DNA from: Silurus meridionalis
Taxonomy: Eukaryota > Chordata > Actinopteri > Siluriformes > Siluridae
Reading direction: 5' to 3'
NCBI RefSeq assembly: GCF_014805685.1
Contig: NC_060887.1
Span: 36,336,305-36,400,304 of the forward strand
DNA: 64,000 bases
This document shows positions 11,690 through 24,095 of this stretch, in pieces (the stretch's first letter is position 1; each line of letters begins with the position of its first letter). A program made the position numbers and the translations under genes. The notes beneath the pieces are model-generated. The model ran no database searches and was not told where the DNA came from. It was given only the letters and a program-made list of their open reading frames with translations.

Positions 11690-12545
11690 AAAGTGAATGT
11701 GATGGACAGGATGATGGACGAGGTCAAACAGACGTCCCCATGGACTATGATGTTTGCGGATGATATTGTTATTTGTGGTGAGAGTAGGGAGCAGGCTGAG
11801 AAGAGCCTGGAGAGGTGGAGGTACACGTTGGAGAGAAGGGGAATGAAAGTCAGTAGGAGTAAGAAAGAGTACATGTGTGTGAATGAGAAGGAGGACAGTG
11901 GAGTGGTGCGGTTGCAGGGAGAAGAGGTGGAGAAGGTGGTGGAGTTTAGGTACCTGGGGCCAACAGTGCAAAGTAATGGATAGTGTGTTAGAGAAGTGAA
12001 GAAAAGAGTGCAGGCAGGGTGGAGTGGGTGGAGAAGAGTGACATAAGGAGTGATTTGTGATAGAAGGGTATCTGTGACAGTGAAAGGTAAAGTTTATAGG
12101 ACTGTGGTGAGACCTGAGATGTTGTATGGATTAGAGACAGTGGCATTGAGTAAAAGACAGGAGGTGGAGCTGGAGGTAGCAGAACTGAAGATGTTGAGGT
12201 TTTCGTTGGGAGTGACGACGGTGGACAGGATTAGAAACGAGTTTATTAGAGGGACAGTGCATGTAGGACGTTTTGGAGACAAGGTGAGGGAGGCGAGATT
12301 GAGATGGTTTGAACATGTGCAGAGGAGGGACATGGGGTATATCGGTAGGAGAATGCTGAGAATGGAGCCACCAGGAAGGAGGAAAAGAGGAAGACCAAGA
12401 AGGAGGTTTATGGATGTGGTGAGGGAAGACATGCAGGTAGTTGGTGTGAAAGAGGCAGATGTAGAGGACAGAAGGGTATGGAGACGAATGATCCGCTGGG
12501 CGACCCCTAATGGGAGCAGCCGAAAGAAGAAGAAGAAGAAGAAGA
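11690..12545 (+). mobile_element. RTE-like LINE 3' end with (AAG)n tail
   Basis: Encodes the end of a reverse transcriptase. It has FADDIVICG (catalytic Asp pair), the EFRYLG thumb motif, then after a stop near 12,045 the C-terminal part with ICDRRVSVTVKGKVYRTVVR, LRWFEHVQRR and GRRKRGRPRRRF. It ends in an (AAG)n run at 12,526-12,548. The same 3' end occurs at 20,132, 21,805, 25,428 and 52,165. The assignment to the RTE clade is from motif style and is less certain than the LINE call itself. Confidence 0.82.
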
Positions 12546-12664
12546 AGATGAAGAAAGTAAACATGAAGATCACTATGAGCTTCAGCTCAGACCTACAGTA
12601 AACAGTAAACAGAAAAATACCCTCATTATATTGCCAGTTCACTTCAGGACATGAGGACACCATG

Positions 12665-12666
<2 letters not shown>

Positions 12667-12719
<53 letters not shown>
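12667..12719. repeat. (CA)n microsatellite
   Basis: About 26 CA units follow closely after the RTE-like LINE tail. Confidence 0.95.
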
Positions 12720-12720
<1 letters not shown>

Positions 12721-13101
12721 AATGGACCTATGGGTAATTTATTGCAGCCAATATGCCAAGTTTTGGTGGGACATTTAGCTATAAAAATTCATCCTCAGGT
12801 TTAGGTAAGTAAATGATATTGTTAAGTACATGTTCTTTAATAATTGTATACTGTATGTATGTGTATGAGTGTAAACTGTTTCTTTATATTTGCATTATGA
12901 TTAGAACTTGCTAAACAATACACCTACATATAAATGTAACTTTCTTGTGTGCTCTTTTTTTTTCTTTCCTACTTACATCATATTTTTCTTTTTTTTCTGT
13001 GTTTGTGCATGTGCATGTTTGTTCTTGCTTGTGTGTGTATTACACTGTGCATGTGTGCTCATACATGTCTGTGTGTTTGTGCATGTGTGCACATACATGT
13101 G

Positions 13102-13157
<56 letters not shown>

Positions 13158-14185
13158 TGTTTGTGTAATTAAGATCTATTTAGATCTAGGCTAAATCTAT
13201 TCAGATCTAGGCCATTCAGATCTAGGCTTTCTTCGCAATGTTGCATCATATCCTGTGCTGCTCACATCTGGACTTGTTTCTGTGATCTGATGTGTTTATG
13301 CCAAGGCCTCTCTTCTGAATCAGCAGTATCGCGCGCGCGCGTGTGTGTGTGTGTGTGTATCACTGTGGCATATTCTACAGTCAGAATAACACCCACACAC
13401 TAGGAGTGGTTTTCACTCAATTCCAAACCATTACTCCAGCACTAGAGCGTTTTTTGAAAACAGAAGCTGAAGCTTTCGAACTCTTTCCCACAAACAGACT
13501 TCCTGATCTTCTTTTTATGTGGCTCCAAACTGCAGCTCATATTGATCTTGAGCTTTACTTTAAGAATAGACTGTAAAATATATATTGTTAAGTCACACAA
13601 TCAGAACCTTTTATTTCCACCTTTAAGCAACCTCTTATCCTGGTCAGGGTTGAGGTGGCTCTGGAGAACACTGGTTGTAAAGCAGGAATACTCTTTGGAT
13701 CAGACACAACCCTTTGAAGACAACAATAAACTCACAAAGCACATCTGGTCCAGATGCCAAATGCCAAGTACTAATTACATTGCATATTGAATTCAGGGCC
13801 AGGTATGGGACAAACACCCAGGCCATTCGATGTATTACTAGCAGTATAATGCTGATTATTGCAGTCAGTGAAATTATTTGGTTCATCAACGAGTCACATC
13901 TGTCAGCTTTTATAATATAGAAACTATTGTTAATGGAATGAAATCTTTTACATATTTATTGTTTACCAAAAACATTTGCGCTTTGGAAAATTTTTTCTCA
14001 TTTTTATAAATTTTTTCTATATTTGATTATCTTTTTCTATACCGTATACTGGAAAATTCATATTTCTTGTAAAAGAGTATTTTTATCATTCACATTTTCA
14101 AATAATAATTTAAACCTTAACATATTTTGACAGTAAGAATGAAAGTGAATACTTATCATTAAAATCTACTTTACTATATCGGCTA
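12720..14185. other. Intergenic DNA with two GT tracts
   Basis: Holds a long (TG)n run at 13,104-13,154 and a (CG)n(TG)n run at 13,330-13,358. The rest is AT-rich with no exon or recognisable repeat. Confidence 0.55.
13330..13358. repeat. Alternating CG/TG tract
   Basis: Six CG units run straight into about nine TG units. This is an uninterrupted alternating purine-pyrimidine tract of nearly 30 bp, the class of sequence that favours Z-DNA. Confidence 0.85.
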
Positions 14186-14825
14186 AAGTATTGGGGCACT
14201 TGACCTCCAGTCGTATGTACAAACCCCAATTCCCAAAATGTTGGGTCACAGTAGAACATAGAAAACATATCTAATGATGAATGAAATGTACCATTTAAAA
14301 ATAAAAAGGTAATTTTGAATTTGATGGTTGAATTTGATGTTTTTAAAAAAAGTTGCAAAAGGGGAAAAGTAAATGTTGCTAAACAAGACAGTTGGAGGAA
14401 CATTTTGTAACTACTTTGGTCTCTAAGAGAGTAGTAAATCTGGACAGAAGTTCAGCAATCAGTAAAAAACTATGTCTACAAGTTATGGAACAATTGCAGT
14501 ATAATGTTCCTCAAAATAAAATTGTGCAGACTTTCAATCTCTCATCATCTACACAACAATGTAAGAAATTTCCGTGCACAAGGGACATGAATGAAAATCA
14601 ATATTGGATGTCCGTGATCTTCGAGCATGCAGGCATGGTTCTGTTATTGAAATCACTGCATGGGCTCAGGAATACCTCCAGAAATCATTGTCTGTGAATA
14701 CAGTTCACCATTTAATCCACAAATGCAAGCTAAAGCTCTATCATGCAGAAAAGGTAGCCATATGTGAACATGATTCAGAAACACTCAAATCAAATCAAAT
14801 TTTCTTTCAGGAAAAGCTCCTTTAA
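14186..14825 (+). mobile_element. Tc1-like transposase relic, N-terminal half
   Basis: Two overlapping frames together show the DNA-binding part of a Tc1-like transposase: NKIVQTFNLSSST, then in a second frame SILDVRDLRA, ITAWAQEYLQKSLSVNTV and KCKLKLYHAEK. The DDE catalytic half is absent. The left flank (acaaaccccaattcccaaaa) resembles a transposon end common in fish. Frameshifts and stops make it non-functional. Confidence 0.8.
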
Positions 14826-14829
14826 AATG

Positions 14830-15400
14830 TACTAAGAGAGGGAAGTTTACTTCAAAATCTATTGGATCATCTTTTCTTCAGAGTGAAGGTTTTTATAACA
14901 GTAAGACGAAATGTGGAATGAGATGTATGAATCAAGAGACATAAATCTCATATGCTCCGGTGTCCACAAATCTTTATCCCTACTGCCTACCTGCTACTTG
15001 AGATTTTTTTACACATTTTAAGCAGGAGCTGTGGAAAAAATTTTGAAAAACAAACAAAAAAAAGATTCCTTTTTACTCACCAGAAAAAAAAAACATAAGT
15101 CATTACACACATGAATCTGAAAGCTGAAAGTTGTGTAGGTGGTGTGATTCCCCCTAGAAGCCCCACCCACTTATACTCATTACTTGCATTAGTAATCTTT
15201 TGGACAGTGCTTTTGCCCCAACCTCCATGCTCATGTTCTGTCAAAATAATTGTTGATTTAAGATCTTTAAAGTAAAATAAAATCTCACTGTATGCTTTAC
15301 TTAGCTAACCATAGCCATGTACATAGCTCACATTATATTGATGTAATATTATATAATACATTATTTATATATAAATTATATTTATTAAAAAAACACACAA
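14830..15400. other. Intergenic AT-rich DNA
   Basis: No gene, exon or classified repeat seen. Confidence 0.5.
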
Positions 15401-15975
15401 ATTTGTTATGTTGTAACCTCATACTACCATTATTTAAATAGATTTTTTTCTCATTAATCTACACTCTCATAATCTCATAATGATGAAGTGACAACAGAAA
15501 TATAGAAATTTTTGCAAATGTCTGAAAAAGGAACGGCTAAAATATCACATATACGTAAGTATTCCTGCGATTTTAACAACACTTGAAATTAAATGTAGGT
15601 GTCTCCAGTTTTTCTTGATTACTGCTGAGATGTTTCTACACCTTGATTGGCGTCCAGCTGTGGTACATGAAACTGATTGGACATGATTTGGAAAGGCACA
15701 CATCTATCTATAGAGGGCCTCACAGCTGACAATGTATATCAAAGAAGTGTTGTTGCAAAGGGTATACATACTTATGTACATCTGATATTTCAGTTTTTTT
15801 CTTTTTTAATAAATTTACTGACATTTCTTGAATTTGGTTTTTACTTTGTCATTATGTGATACTGAGTGTAGATTAATGAGGGAAAAACAATCTGAATGAC
15901 TCTAGAAGCAGACTGCAGCATGACAAAACTGACAAAAGTGAAGGGGGTCTGAATACTTTCTGTATGCACTGTATA
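15400..15975. mobile_element. Non-autonomous Tc1-like element
   Basis: The ends are inverted copies of each other: ctcattaatctacactctca near 15,452 pairs with tgagtgtagattaatgaggg near 15,862. The interior has gattggacatgatttggaaa and gatgtttctacaccttgatt, familiar from fish Tc1-like repeats, and the right end reads gtctgaatactttctgtatg. No transposase ORF remains. Confidence 0.8.
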
Positions 15976-16575
15976 TACAAAAATATATTTAAAAAATATA
16001 AACATATATGAAAGTAGAAAAGACTCTAAGATTTACAATATATCCTTTTCACCTGTCCTGCTAGGTTCTTATTAGTATTAATAAATACACTGTTTTTGTC
16101 TTAAGAAAAAGTTTTAAATGTGTTTTATGTTTTATTTATACACTAAACCGGTATGAACTTGTTGCCCAGCAGGTGGGTTCATCTCGATCTCTATTCCCAA
16201 TCCCATCAGCCTGTTAACCAGCAGCCAAACCCAAAGTCATGATACTCTACATACAGAAACCCAACCGTGTTCTGACTTTGTTTATACTGATTGAACATGT
16301 CTGTTATGGCATTTTCAAAATGTCAGTGTACAGATCACATGTCCACCATGTGGAAGCATTTCACAGTTCATATGAATGGTATATGATTTAAAAATCGATT
16401 TTTTAATGTTACAAGGTTTGCAAAAGCAACAAATGATTGTATTTGTATTGTGAAAGCTTTTAGCATTCAGCTAGTTTATGTGCTCTAAGTTACTATTCTC
16501 CTAGACATTTTAAAGGTTTTCTGTAGTTAGTTAGACTTTGCTAATGTTTCCCCCATGTTCCATGGTCTGATTCTC

Positions 16576-16615
<40 letters not shown>

Positions 16616-17580
16616 TGTGTGTGTGTGTGTAAGCGTGTGTGTAAGCGTGTGTGCATATGTGTGTGACCCAAATTTAAAATCTGGATCTAAACATCTGTGT
16701 GAGATTTGGAATTGAAGCAGAAGTCTTTGCTGAATCATTTTTGCTTTTTTACTTTCATACTTAAAGATGTAATTCTCTACTTCATGTTAGGATGACGGCG
16801 TACAGTGTTTCGGCTTGTACAAAAAAAATTATTATGTTCGTTAGAATCGTTACACTTAAAAAAAATACAAATACAAATAAATAAAACAATGCAAGCAGGA
16901 GATCACAGTCTAATGTGTTTTGCTCAGCTGGCCATGTTCTACTGCACCAGACATCTTATTAAATAACACTGGTTATGTAATTTATTTTCTTTCATTAACT
17001 AATCACCCAGTACTAATTTGATTGCCATACTTGTCACAGATGTAAATATTTTCCCTCTGAGAGTTTGTTTTATTTTGCATCATAATGCATTGTTTGGACA
17101 GTATGAAATATGAGCTTCATGAACATTTGAGATATGATCAAATAATGAAAAATGAAGAAGCATTTGGTCCTGACAGAAAAACAACAACAAACAGAGCAAA
17201 TGATGGATGCAGGTGATAGGCACTAACTCAAGGCCAAATCCATATAGTCTTCACATAAAGGCTAAAGTCATACTAATTACAGCAATTGAAAATGATCCTG
17301 CTCCATGGGCTGTTCTTCAAGCTGGTAATATGACAAGAAATCTCTAATCCGTTGAGGAATCAGGTTTACAAAGTGATTAATCGATAGCTGGGTTAAAAAA
17401 AAAATCAATATTTGCAGTGACACGTTACCATAAGCTCATGTATTCCGATGTTTTCACATGGCCTTGCTCATTTGAGCAGAATTGAAATTAAAATATGTTT
17501 TAATAACCAGCACATCTATTTACTCAAACTTTGATCATGTGCCAAATCATGCAACCTATATGCCTCTTTTTTACTTGTTC
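15976..17580. other. Intergenic DNA
   Basis: Contains a (TG)n tract with an internal CGCGCG at 16,577-16,631. Otherwise AT-rich with no exon seen. About 16,900-17,400 is unremarkable single-copy-looking DNA. Confidence 0.5.
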
Positions 17581-17735
17581 AATTAAATTCAAGTTTTATT
17601 TTTATAGTGTTTTTAAAAATGGACATTGTCCCAAAGCAGCTTTACATTGATAAAGAGGTTATAAAGTTGGAATGTATAAGTTTAGTGCCTATACGTTTGT
17701 TTCTTATAAGTATATTGACTGTGGCAAGGAAAAAC
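17581..17735 (-). mobile_element. LINE family B 3' tail, minus strand
   Basis: Starts attcaagttttatttttata and includes acattgtcccaaagcagctt and gtggcaaggaaaaac, the antisense of the family B tail. Confidence 0.65.
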
Positions 17736-17750
17736 ACACTGACATGGTAT

Positions 17751-17772
17751 AAGGAAGGAAGGAAGGAAGGAA
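17751..17772. repeat. (AAGG)n microsatellite
   Basis: Five AAGG units immediately beyond the LINE tail fragment. Confidence 0.85.
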
Positions 17773-17999
17773 CCGAATGAACCAAGCTTCATCATCTATT
17801 TGGCACCAAATGTCCATTCACTATAGCTCTATTATAATCATTGTTGAGGTGAACAGATCAGTGATGGGTGTTAAGATGAAGAACAGCTTATGCAAAGCTG
17901 AAAAGAACTTCATCTAGAGGTAGGTTGTCAGGATGAATCAGGAAAATCCAAAAAGAAGAAAGGGTCAAAAACTTGTCACATATATATACTACAGCTGAG

Positions 18000-18170
18000 T
18001 GATTCCCCCTGGCATAGCCAAGCTCGTTAAGTCATTATACATTGCAGAGAGGCCCTTAACCAGCTGTGGTACCTTGGCACTGCTGGGGCTTGAACTCTCA
18101 ACCGTCAATTTAATTTCATTTGTATAGTGCTTTAACAATGGATGTTCTCCCCAAGCAACTTTAATGAAAC
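18000..18170 (-). mobile_element. SINE fragment followed by a LINE B tail fragment
   Basis: 18,000-18,108 reads as an antisense SINE (aggcccttaaccagctgtgg, ctggggcttgaactctcaac). 18,109-18,165 is a short antisense LINE family B tail (atttcatttgtatagtgctt, gatgttctccccaagcaact). Confidence 0.55.
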
Positions 18171-18242
18171 CTTCCAATCAGTAATTCACTAACTTCCCCT
18201 AAGTCATGAAACCTTGAATGATTACTTTGCCACTTAACTACA

Positions 18243-18430
18243 TTTTACATTTACTGCATTTGGCTGATACCCCTATAGAGAGCAACTTGTAATTATCTTA
18301 TTTTACTTAGCGGTTGCGGTTTAAAGTCCTTGTGCAAAGGCTCAGTTGTGGCAGCTTTGTGGGACTAGGATTTTAACTCATGACCTACTGATCACAAGTC
18401 CAATATCTTAACCATTGAGCTACCACTACC
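18243..18430 (-). mobile_element. SINE, tRNA-derived family A
   Basis: Nearly complete antisense copy. The tail core tttactgcatttggctgata is at the low-coordinate end. The head is at the high-coordinate end (ttaaccattgagctaccact on +), giving GGTAGCTCAATGGTTAAG on the minus strand, a good box A. Confidence 0.8.
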
Positions 18431-18524
18431 ACTGCTGGTCTAAGTGGTTAAATTTTTTGTCACTTGACACCTAGAGACACTCTATAAAGCTAAATAAATG
18501 ATAAGTCTCTCTTCTCCAGTCTGG

Positions 18525-18963
18525 GTCGTTTGGTACCAGGCCGCACAGAAAGAATACATAACTTACATTATTTCCATTTTATTTATTATCTGATTCTGAA
18601 TGATGTTTTATTTTGGAAAATTAGCGGATTTTCTCTGCCACATCTGTCTATGACTCACTCTTGATGCATGTCATGATGCCTCGGTCACATGTCTTACCTC
18701 CATTTACTACCTTCTTAAAGGGGCTCCGGCCGCTAACACATAATACATTACCGCTAAATTCAAACACCCAAGCGAGCAAAATGAACAAAAAACAACACAG
18801 TGGATTCACATTTATTATTATATTTAGAAAATATCAGTTTTTATGGTCGTATTATTTTATTTTGTTGTATTTATCCACCACACCTTAAAGGCCGGCCCGT
18901 GAAAATATTGTCCGACATTAAACCGTCTGTGGCACAAAAAAGGTTGTGGACTGCTGCTTTAGA
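18525..18963. mobile_element. Non-autonomous DNA transposon, probably hAT-like
   Basis: Left part has ggtaccaggccgcacagaaa, the middle gggctccggccgctaacaca, and the right end gtggcacaaaaaaggttgtg followed by gactgctgc. The last resembles the aaaaggttggggaccnctg end typical of vertebrate hAT elements. No transposase frame is visible; the superfamily call rests on the ends only. Confidence 0.55.
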
Positions 18964-20131
18964 ACATTAATTTAGTTTTCACATTACAAATAAACTAAAG
19001 GATGCTTTTGTTCATGCTCTGCAATACAAAATAAATGACTCAGTCATCTTGTTATTCCAGGGTCATATAAAACATAAAACATAAAATAAATGACTTATTC
19101 ATGAAAAAATTATCACTATTCATTACAAAAAAAGAAGAAAAAAACAGGGAAAATTAATGGATGTAAATTAACAAAAAAGTCATTAAAAATTGGGCAAGGG
19201 TTATATTTAACACAACAGTTTTGCAGATAAAGCAGCATTAGTTTCACTGTTAATATACACCTAATAAAGTTTTCTGACATCATGTCCAGCTTGTCGTTTC
19301 CAAATATATATATATAAAAAAAATACAATACTTTAATATCAAATGTTCAAAATGTATTATTTATATCATATTCATTAATAGCAGGGTTTTATGGATAACT
19401 GTGTATGTGTGTTATTACCACCAAAAGCCATTAAAAAAAGAAAGAAAAGGGCATTAAAACACTTAAAAATTAATTGTTTGTGTTAATAAATTAGTAACTC
19501 TAATGAATGAATGCACAGACCAGCCAAGTGCAAAATATGCCACTGCATTATTTTGCTTTAAAAATCATAGGCAATCTTCATGAAATCTCAATTTTTTAAA
19601 TGCATTTTAAGACCTAGAGCACTGCATTAGCAGAGGAAGGGTAATGAATATAAGCATGTTGAGGACAGTGGTAGTTCAGTGTGTAGGGATAGTGGGAATG
19701 TGTTGTGTCTCATTAGTGGAGTGAGCCCTTCTATTCAAGGGTGGAGCTACTTACTCTTAGTTCTATTTCTTTTGTAAAAAGTTATGACGTGTTATCACTG
19801 TTCTCCATAATATCTGTTTAATTTATCTAATTATTTTAGCCATCTATGTTATTAAAAGAAATATAATGTGTATGTGAAATCATTTTTGATAGTTGGTTTT
19901 GTGTTTGTGATGATATTGCATGTTTATTGTGTTCCATGTGACATATTTTGTTGTATTATGTTGTGTTTGTGGTTTATTTGTGTAATATTTTGGTTTTGGT
20001 TTTTCTATTTTGGATAAATCCAACATTTATTTTTCCTGGTTAATGCCACAGTTTATCTTCTTTTTGTTCAGTAAATTTGTGAACCATGAGCTTACTATTA
20101 AGCTGCTGTTACACCCATATAATTTGCTTTT
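18964..20131. other. Intergenic AT-rich DNA
   Basis: No exon or classified repeat seen. Poly-A/T runs are common. Confidence 0.5.
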
Positions 20132-20640
20132 TATCTTCTTCTTCTTCTTTTGGCTTCTCCCATTAGGGGTCTCCACAGCAGATCATCCGTCTCCATACTC
20201 CCCTGTCTTCTAAATCTGCTTCTTTCAAACCAGCTACCTGCATGTCTTCCCTCACCACATCTATAAACCTCCTTCTTGGCCTTCCTCTTTACCTCCTTCC
20301 TGGTGACTCCATCCTCATCATTCTCCTAAAGATTTAACCCATGTCCCTCCTCTGCACATGTCCAAACCATCTCAATCTCGCCTCCCTCACTTTGTCTCCA
20401 AAACATCCTACATGCGCTGTCCCTCTAATAAACTCATTTCTAATCCTGTCCTTCGTCGTCACTCCCAACAAAAACCTCAACATCTTCAGCTCCGCTACCT
20501 CCAGCTCCACCTCCTGTCTTTTACTCAATGAAACTGTCTCTAAACCGTACAACATCACAGGTCTCACCACAGTCCTATAAACTTTCCCTTTCACCCTCAC
20601 AGACACTCTTCTATCACATATAATTTGACCGGAGACCAAA
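20132..20640 (-). mobile_element. RTE-like LINE 3' end, minus strand
   Basis: The (CTT)n start at 20,135 is the antisense of the AAG tail, followed by tggcttctcccattaggggt. The minus strand encodes IICDRRVSVRVKGKVYRTVV, LLGVTTKDRIRNEFIRGT and LRWFGHVQRRDMG, colinear with the copy at 12,050-12,350. It is 5'-truncated, with a frame break between the C-terminal and tail portions. Confidence 0.85.
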
Positions 20641-20654
20641 AAGGGTTACAAATG

Positions 20655-20885
20655 CTTAAAGCTCTGAGCTAATAATCAGACGGTTGGAGGTTCTAGCCCC
20701 ATCTGTGACGGGGGCCCTTGCTGTACCCTTGCTGTGGCATTTGAGGGGTGCTGTTAAATGGCTGACCCTGTACTCTGACCCTGACCCTGTACTCAGTTCA
20801 TAAATTCATAACAAGTTAGGATCTGCAAAGAAAGAGCTTTCACTGTGCTGTAATTTATACACGACAAATGAAAGCTTCAAATCCT
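20655..20885 (+). mobile_element. SINE, tRNA-derived family B, diverged
   Basis: Shows aatcagacggttggaggttc with a box-B-like ggttctagcccc, then gggggcccttgctgtaccct and a tail ctgtgctgtaatttatacac. A short ctctgaccctgac duplication lies inside. Confidence 0.65.
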
Positions 20886-21804
20886 TTCTTCTAAAGTAAT
20901 CAAGTTTTGTGTAACTTTCTCTAATGACCCAAAGGAACTGTTTTATCAAATGTATTATTCAGTACAAGGACAAGTTTATATTGATCTTTAAAAGAATGCA
21001 GGATGTGAATGAAAAACACTTTCATTTGAATGTGTGTAAAATTCCTTCAAACAGAATCAAAGCTTCATAAACAAGTCGGTGATGGATATGTCTGTCTGCT
21101 TTTTCTTCCTGCCTGTCGTTGTATATGCCCACTACTCGTAATGGTCTAGAGAATCATGACTTATCTCTTCTGTCAGAGTGATGCATGCCTCAAGCTTGTA
21201 GAGAGTGCAAAATTTAACCTTCATCTACCTTCTTAGTTCTTTCATCTTCCTGGCCATATTTTCTTTGTTAATAACTTCAACTCCATGAGGTCCATGGTTC
21301 ATGATAGCAAGAAGTGTCTCTTTAGAGGACAGTATGTGTTTGTGAGTTTGTGATTTTTGCTTTGTTCACAAGCTGACACCCCTGGGACAAAAGACATTAT
21401 GAGGACAAACATTTTGTGTCCCCAGAGCAGATTATTTTAATTTAACATCACAGTCTGAAGTGTGATACTTATCTTACATTACAGCAATTTGACGATAATT
21501 ATAAGTTTAATTAATTAATTAAAGACACATCATGCTTTTTAAAAATGTAACATTGTGAAAAAATCAACAAGAAGTTAACAAGAAGTTCATTCTCGTTCTC
21601 ACAAACAAACCACACATGTCATGTGACTCAGAAAAAAAGCCAAAATGTAAATTTTTCTTTCCTGAAAACTTAGTAATCTTACTTGAAAACAACTAGTCTT
21701 TAGGGATTTGGGGAGACAAATGTGTTATTTTTGTTTATATGCAATGTTCGTTTCTTCAAACATTCAGACCCCATACCTCTTGTAAAACTTGCCAAAGTTG
21801 TGCT
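20886..21804. other. Intergenic DNA
   Basis: No gene seen. No convincing exon or repeat identified. Confidence 0.5.
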
Positions 21805-22100
21805 TCATTCTTCCTCTTCTTTTTCGGCTTCTTCTTTTGCCTTCTCCCATTAGGGGTCGCCACAGCGGATCATCTGTCTCCATACCACTCTGTCCTCTAC
21901 ATCTGCCTCTTTCACACCAACTACCTGCATGTCTTCCCTCACCACATCCATAAACCTCCTCCTTGGCCTTCCTCATTTCCTCCTACCTGGTGGTTCCATC
22001 CTCAGCATTCTCCTACTGATATACCCCATGTCCCTCCTCTGCACATGTCCAAACCATCTCAATTTCACCTCCCTCACCTTGTCTTCAAAACGTCCAAAGT
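21805..22100 (-). mobile_element. RTE-like LINE 3' end, short copy
   Basis: Contains cccattaggggtcgccacag, ttcctcctacctggtggttc and cacatgtccaaaccatctca, colinear with 20,150-20,410. It ends abruptly at a 5' truncation near 22,100. Confidence 0.85.
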
Positions 22101-22322
22101 TGTTCTTCACTAGTTTATATATTTATTCAGTTCATTGCAGAACAGTTTAATGACTAACTTTTCTGTAAGGTTCATTGAGATGTACAGCTTCTTTTATTTG
22201 AGCTGTGGATCTTATCAAGCCCTTATATTTAGTTGTTATATTTTTATATTTAGTTGTCTGGTTGTTTTTCTAAAGAATACCACCTTTACATGATTATATT
22301 CCAATTTAAACATGTTTAAAAT

Positions 22323-22760
22323 TACAGTGCCTTTCAAACGTTTGGAAACACCTAGCCCTTTCTTGTTTATGAGAGACACATGCATGTTTCTTTTGCTTAT
22401 ATATAACAAAATGTAAAAAAAATAATAATAATGATATTAACAGTATAAGGATATTACACTTCAGACAACTTTTTGCTCTCCAAATACCATTTACAGAGCT
22501 TGTATGTATGATTTGGCTCATTGTTTGGTTGTATGGTGAAGTTGGTTCCAATGAGCCATAGTCCAGATGGAATTGCATGATGTTGAAGTATGGAATTGTA
22601 GCAATGTTGGTTCCTTTTATTCAGAATAAGTATCCAACCTTCCATTCTTCAAAAACAGCCATTAAGCTTTGACCTCCATGTTTGATTATGCTGGTGAGGC
22701 AGTCTGCTAACATCTTCTCTCCTGTTCTCCTTCCACACAAGTTTTTCTGTCAGAAGCAAA
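22323..22760 (-). mobile_element. Tc1-like transposase relic, C-terminal half
   Basis: The minus strand encodes an eroded Tc1 DDE-domain end: FTIQPNNEPNHTYKLCKWYL, matching the family's QQDNDPKHTSKLCKNYL region. The essential Asp of that motif is replaced. The right-hand flank reads as further antisense transposase. The likely transposon end is acagtgcctttcaaacgttt near 22,326. Confidence 0.72.
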
Positions 22761-23493
22761 AAATGGCAAATTTGGACTAATGTGTTCACAGAACTTTCTT
22801 CCAGTCATTTACTGTTCATAACATAAAATTATTGTTAAGACTTTACATATAAAAACAAACCTTAAATGCACAAAATAGTAATAACACAAAGAAGATGAAC
22901 ACACCAGGACACAAAAAGGAGAAAAGTCAATAAGACAGGGGTGGGGAAAAAATGGACTTGTCCTCACAAGTATGAATCATGCTATATAAACATATACTAG
23001 AAGAAAACTTCACCACATCACAAACAGGCTTTTTTTAAATACCAATTACCAACAACATCTCTCTCTGTTGCACTGTTATAGAAAATGAATCATCTTCTGA
23101 CCAGTCAGATTCGGGAATTCAACCTCACTGTGGTACAAAATACTTGTCCAACAAGATTACTTTGGCAATAGTATTTAAAATTCACAAGTGACCAATAGTG
23201 GACTCAGTACACCATCCTGTATTTAAGTTAAATACTAATCCCCTGGCTTTAGTGAAAGAAAAACTTTTCTTTTTATATTAATACGTAAGTAAAAGTACAA
23301 ATGTTCTCACTTTTAAATGGACTTAAGAATGAAAAGTGAAAATATTGATGTATAGTATGAAAACTCATGCTCCTGCACATCAGACCTTTATAAGGAGAGT
23401 TTTCTGGTTACACAGACACACTGAGAAAGCTCTTCTTCCATACACACTCTCACCTGAACCAAGGGGTTACGCTCGTGCTCTCAACACAACTTC
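22761..23493. other. Intergenic DNA
   Basis: No exon or classified repeat seen. Confidence 0.5.
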
Positions 23494-23695
23494 TTACATT
23501 TACATTTATGGCATTTGGCTGCCGCCCTTATCCAAAGTGACTTACAACTGAGCAATTGAGGGTTAAGGGTTTTGCTAAGGACCTAGCAGTGGTAGCTTGG
23601 TGGTGCTGGGGTTTGAACTCATGACCTCCCGATCCAAGCTCCAATCCTTCCGATTCACGGTCATATCGATGTCCACTGAGCGACGACCTCAAAAC
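23494..23695 (-). mobile_element. SINE, tRNA-derived family A
   Basis: Very clear copy: ttacatttatggcatttggc, cgcccttatccaaagtgact, ggtgctggggtttgaactca, and an antisense head ending in ccactgagcgacgacc. The head is diverged in box A. Confidence 0.85.
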
Positions 23696-23949
23696 TTCTC
23701 TTTTCACACCGTTTATGTTTTCAGTTCAAAGAAAGGAGTGGGCATGTAGCGGAGTAAAAAGCTAAATGTTTCACATTAAACCAGTGTTCCTACACATTTT
23801 TTAGTTCAATTAAAAAAAAATCCATACTTTTCCAGACTCAAATATTATCTGTGATGTATGTCTGAATTCTGAATCTCCAATGTTTCTCCATGTGTTTTGT
23901 CGTATGATCGAAAAACACCTTTTGACCATGTCAACACTAATAAGTTTTT

Positions 23950-24095
23950 GTTTAAAAACAAATTTTTATTTCTCTCTCTTGTGGACTTCCAAACACCGAG
24001 GCGGCATTTTTAGTCAAAAAAAACGTAGCTTTTTGAAAACGCTCTCCAAAGTGAATACATCTGAAAATTCAAATGTATCTGGAGTAGTGTAGATG
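23950..24095. mobile_element. MITE fragment, same family as 34,760-35,205
   Basis: Shared blocks are ggcatttttagtcaaaaaaa with acgtagctttttgaaaacgc, and a tail with aaatgtatctggagtagtgt. No ORF. Confidence 0.55.

Noticed and set aside
12094..12717. 207-codon minus-strand frame
   Set aside because: Antisense shadow of the RTE-like LINE plus a CA repeat.
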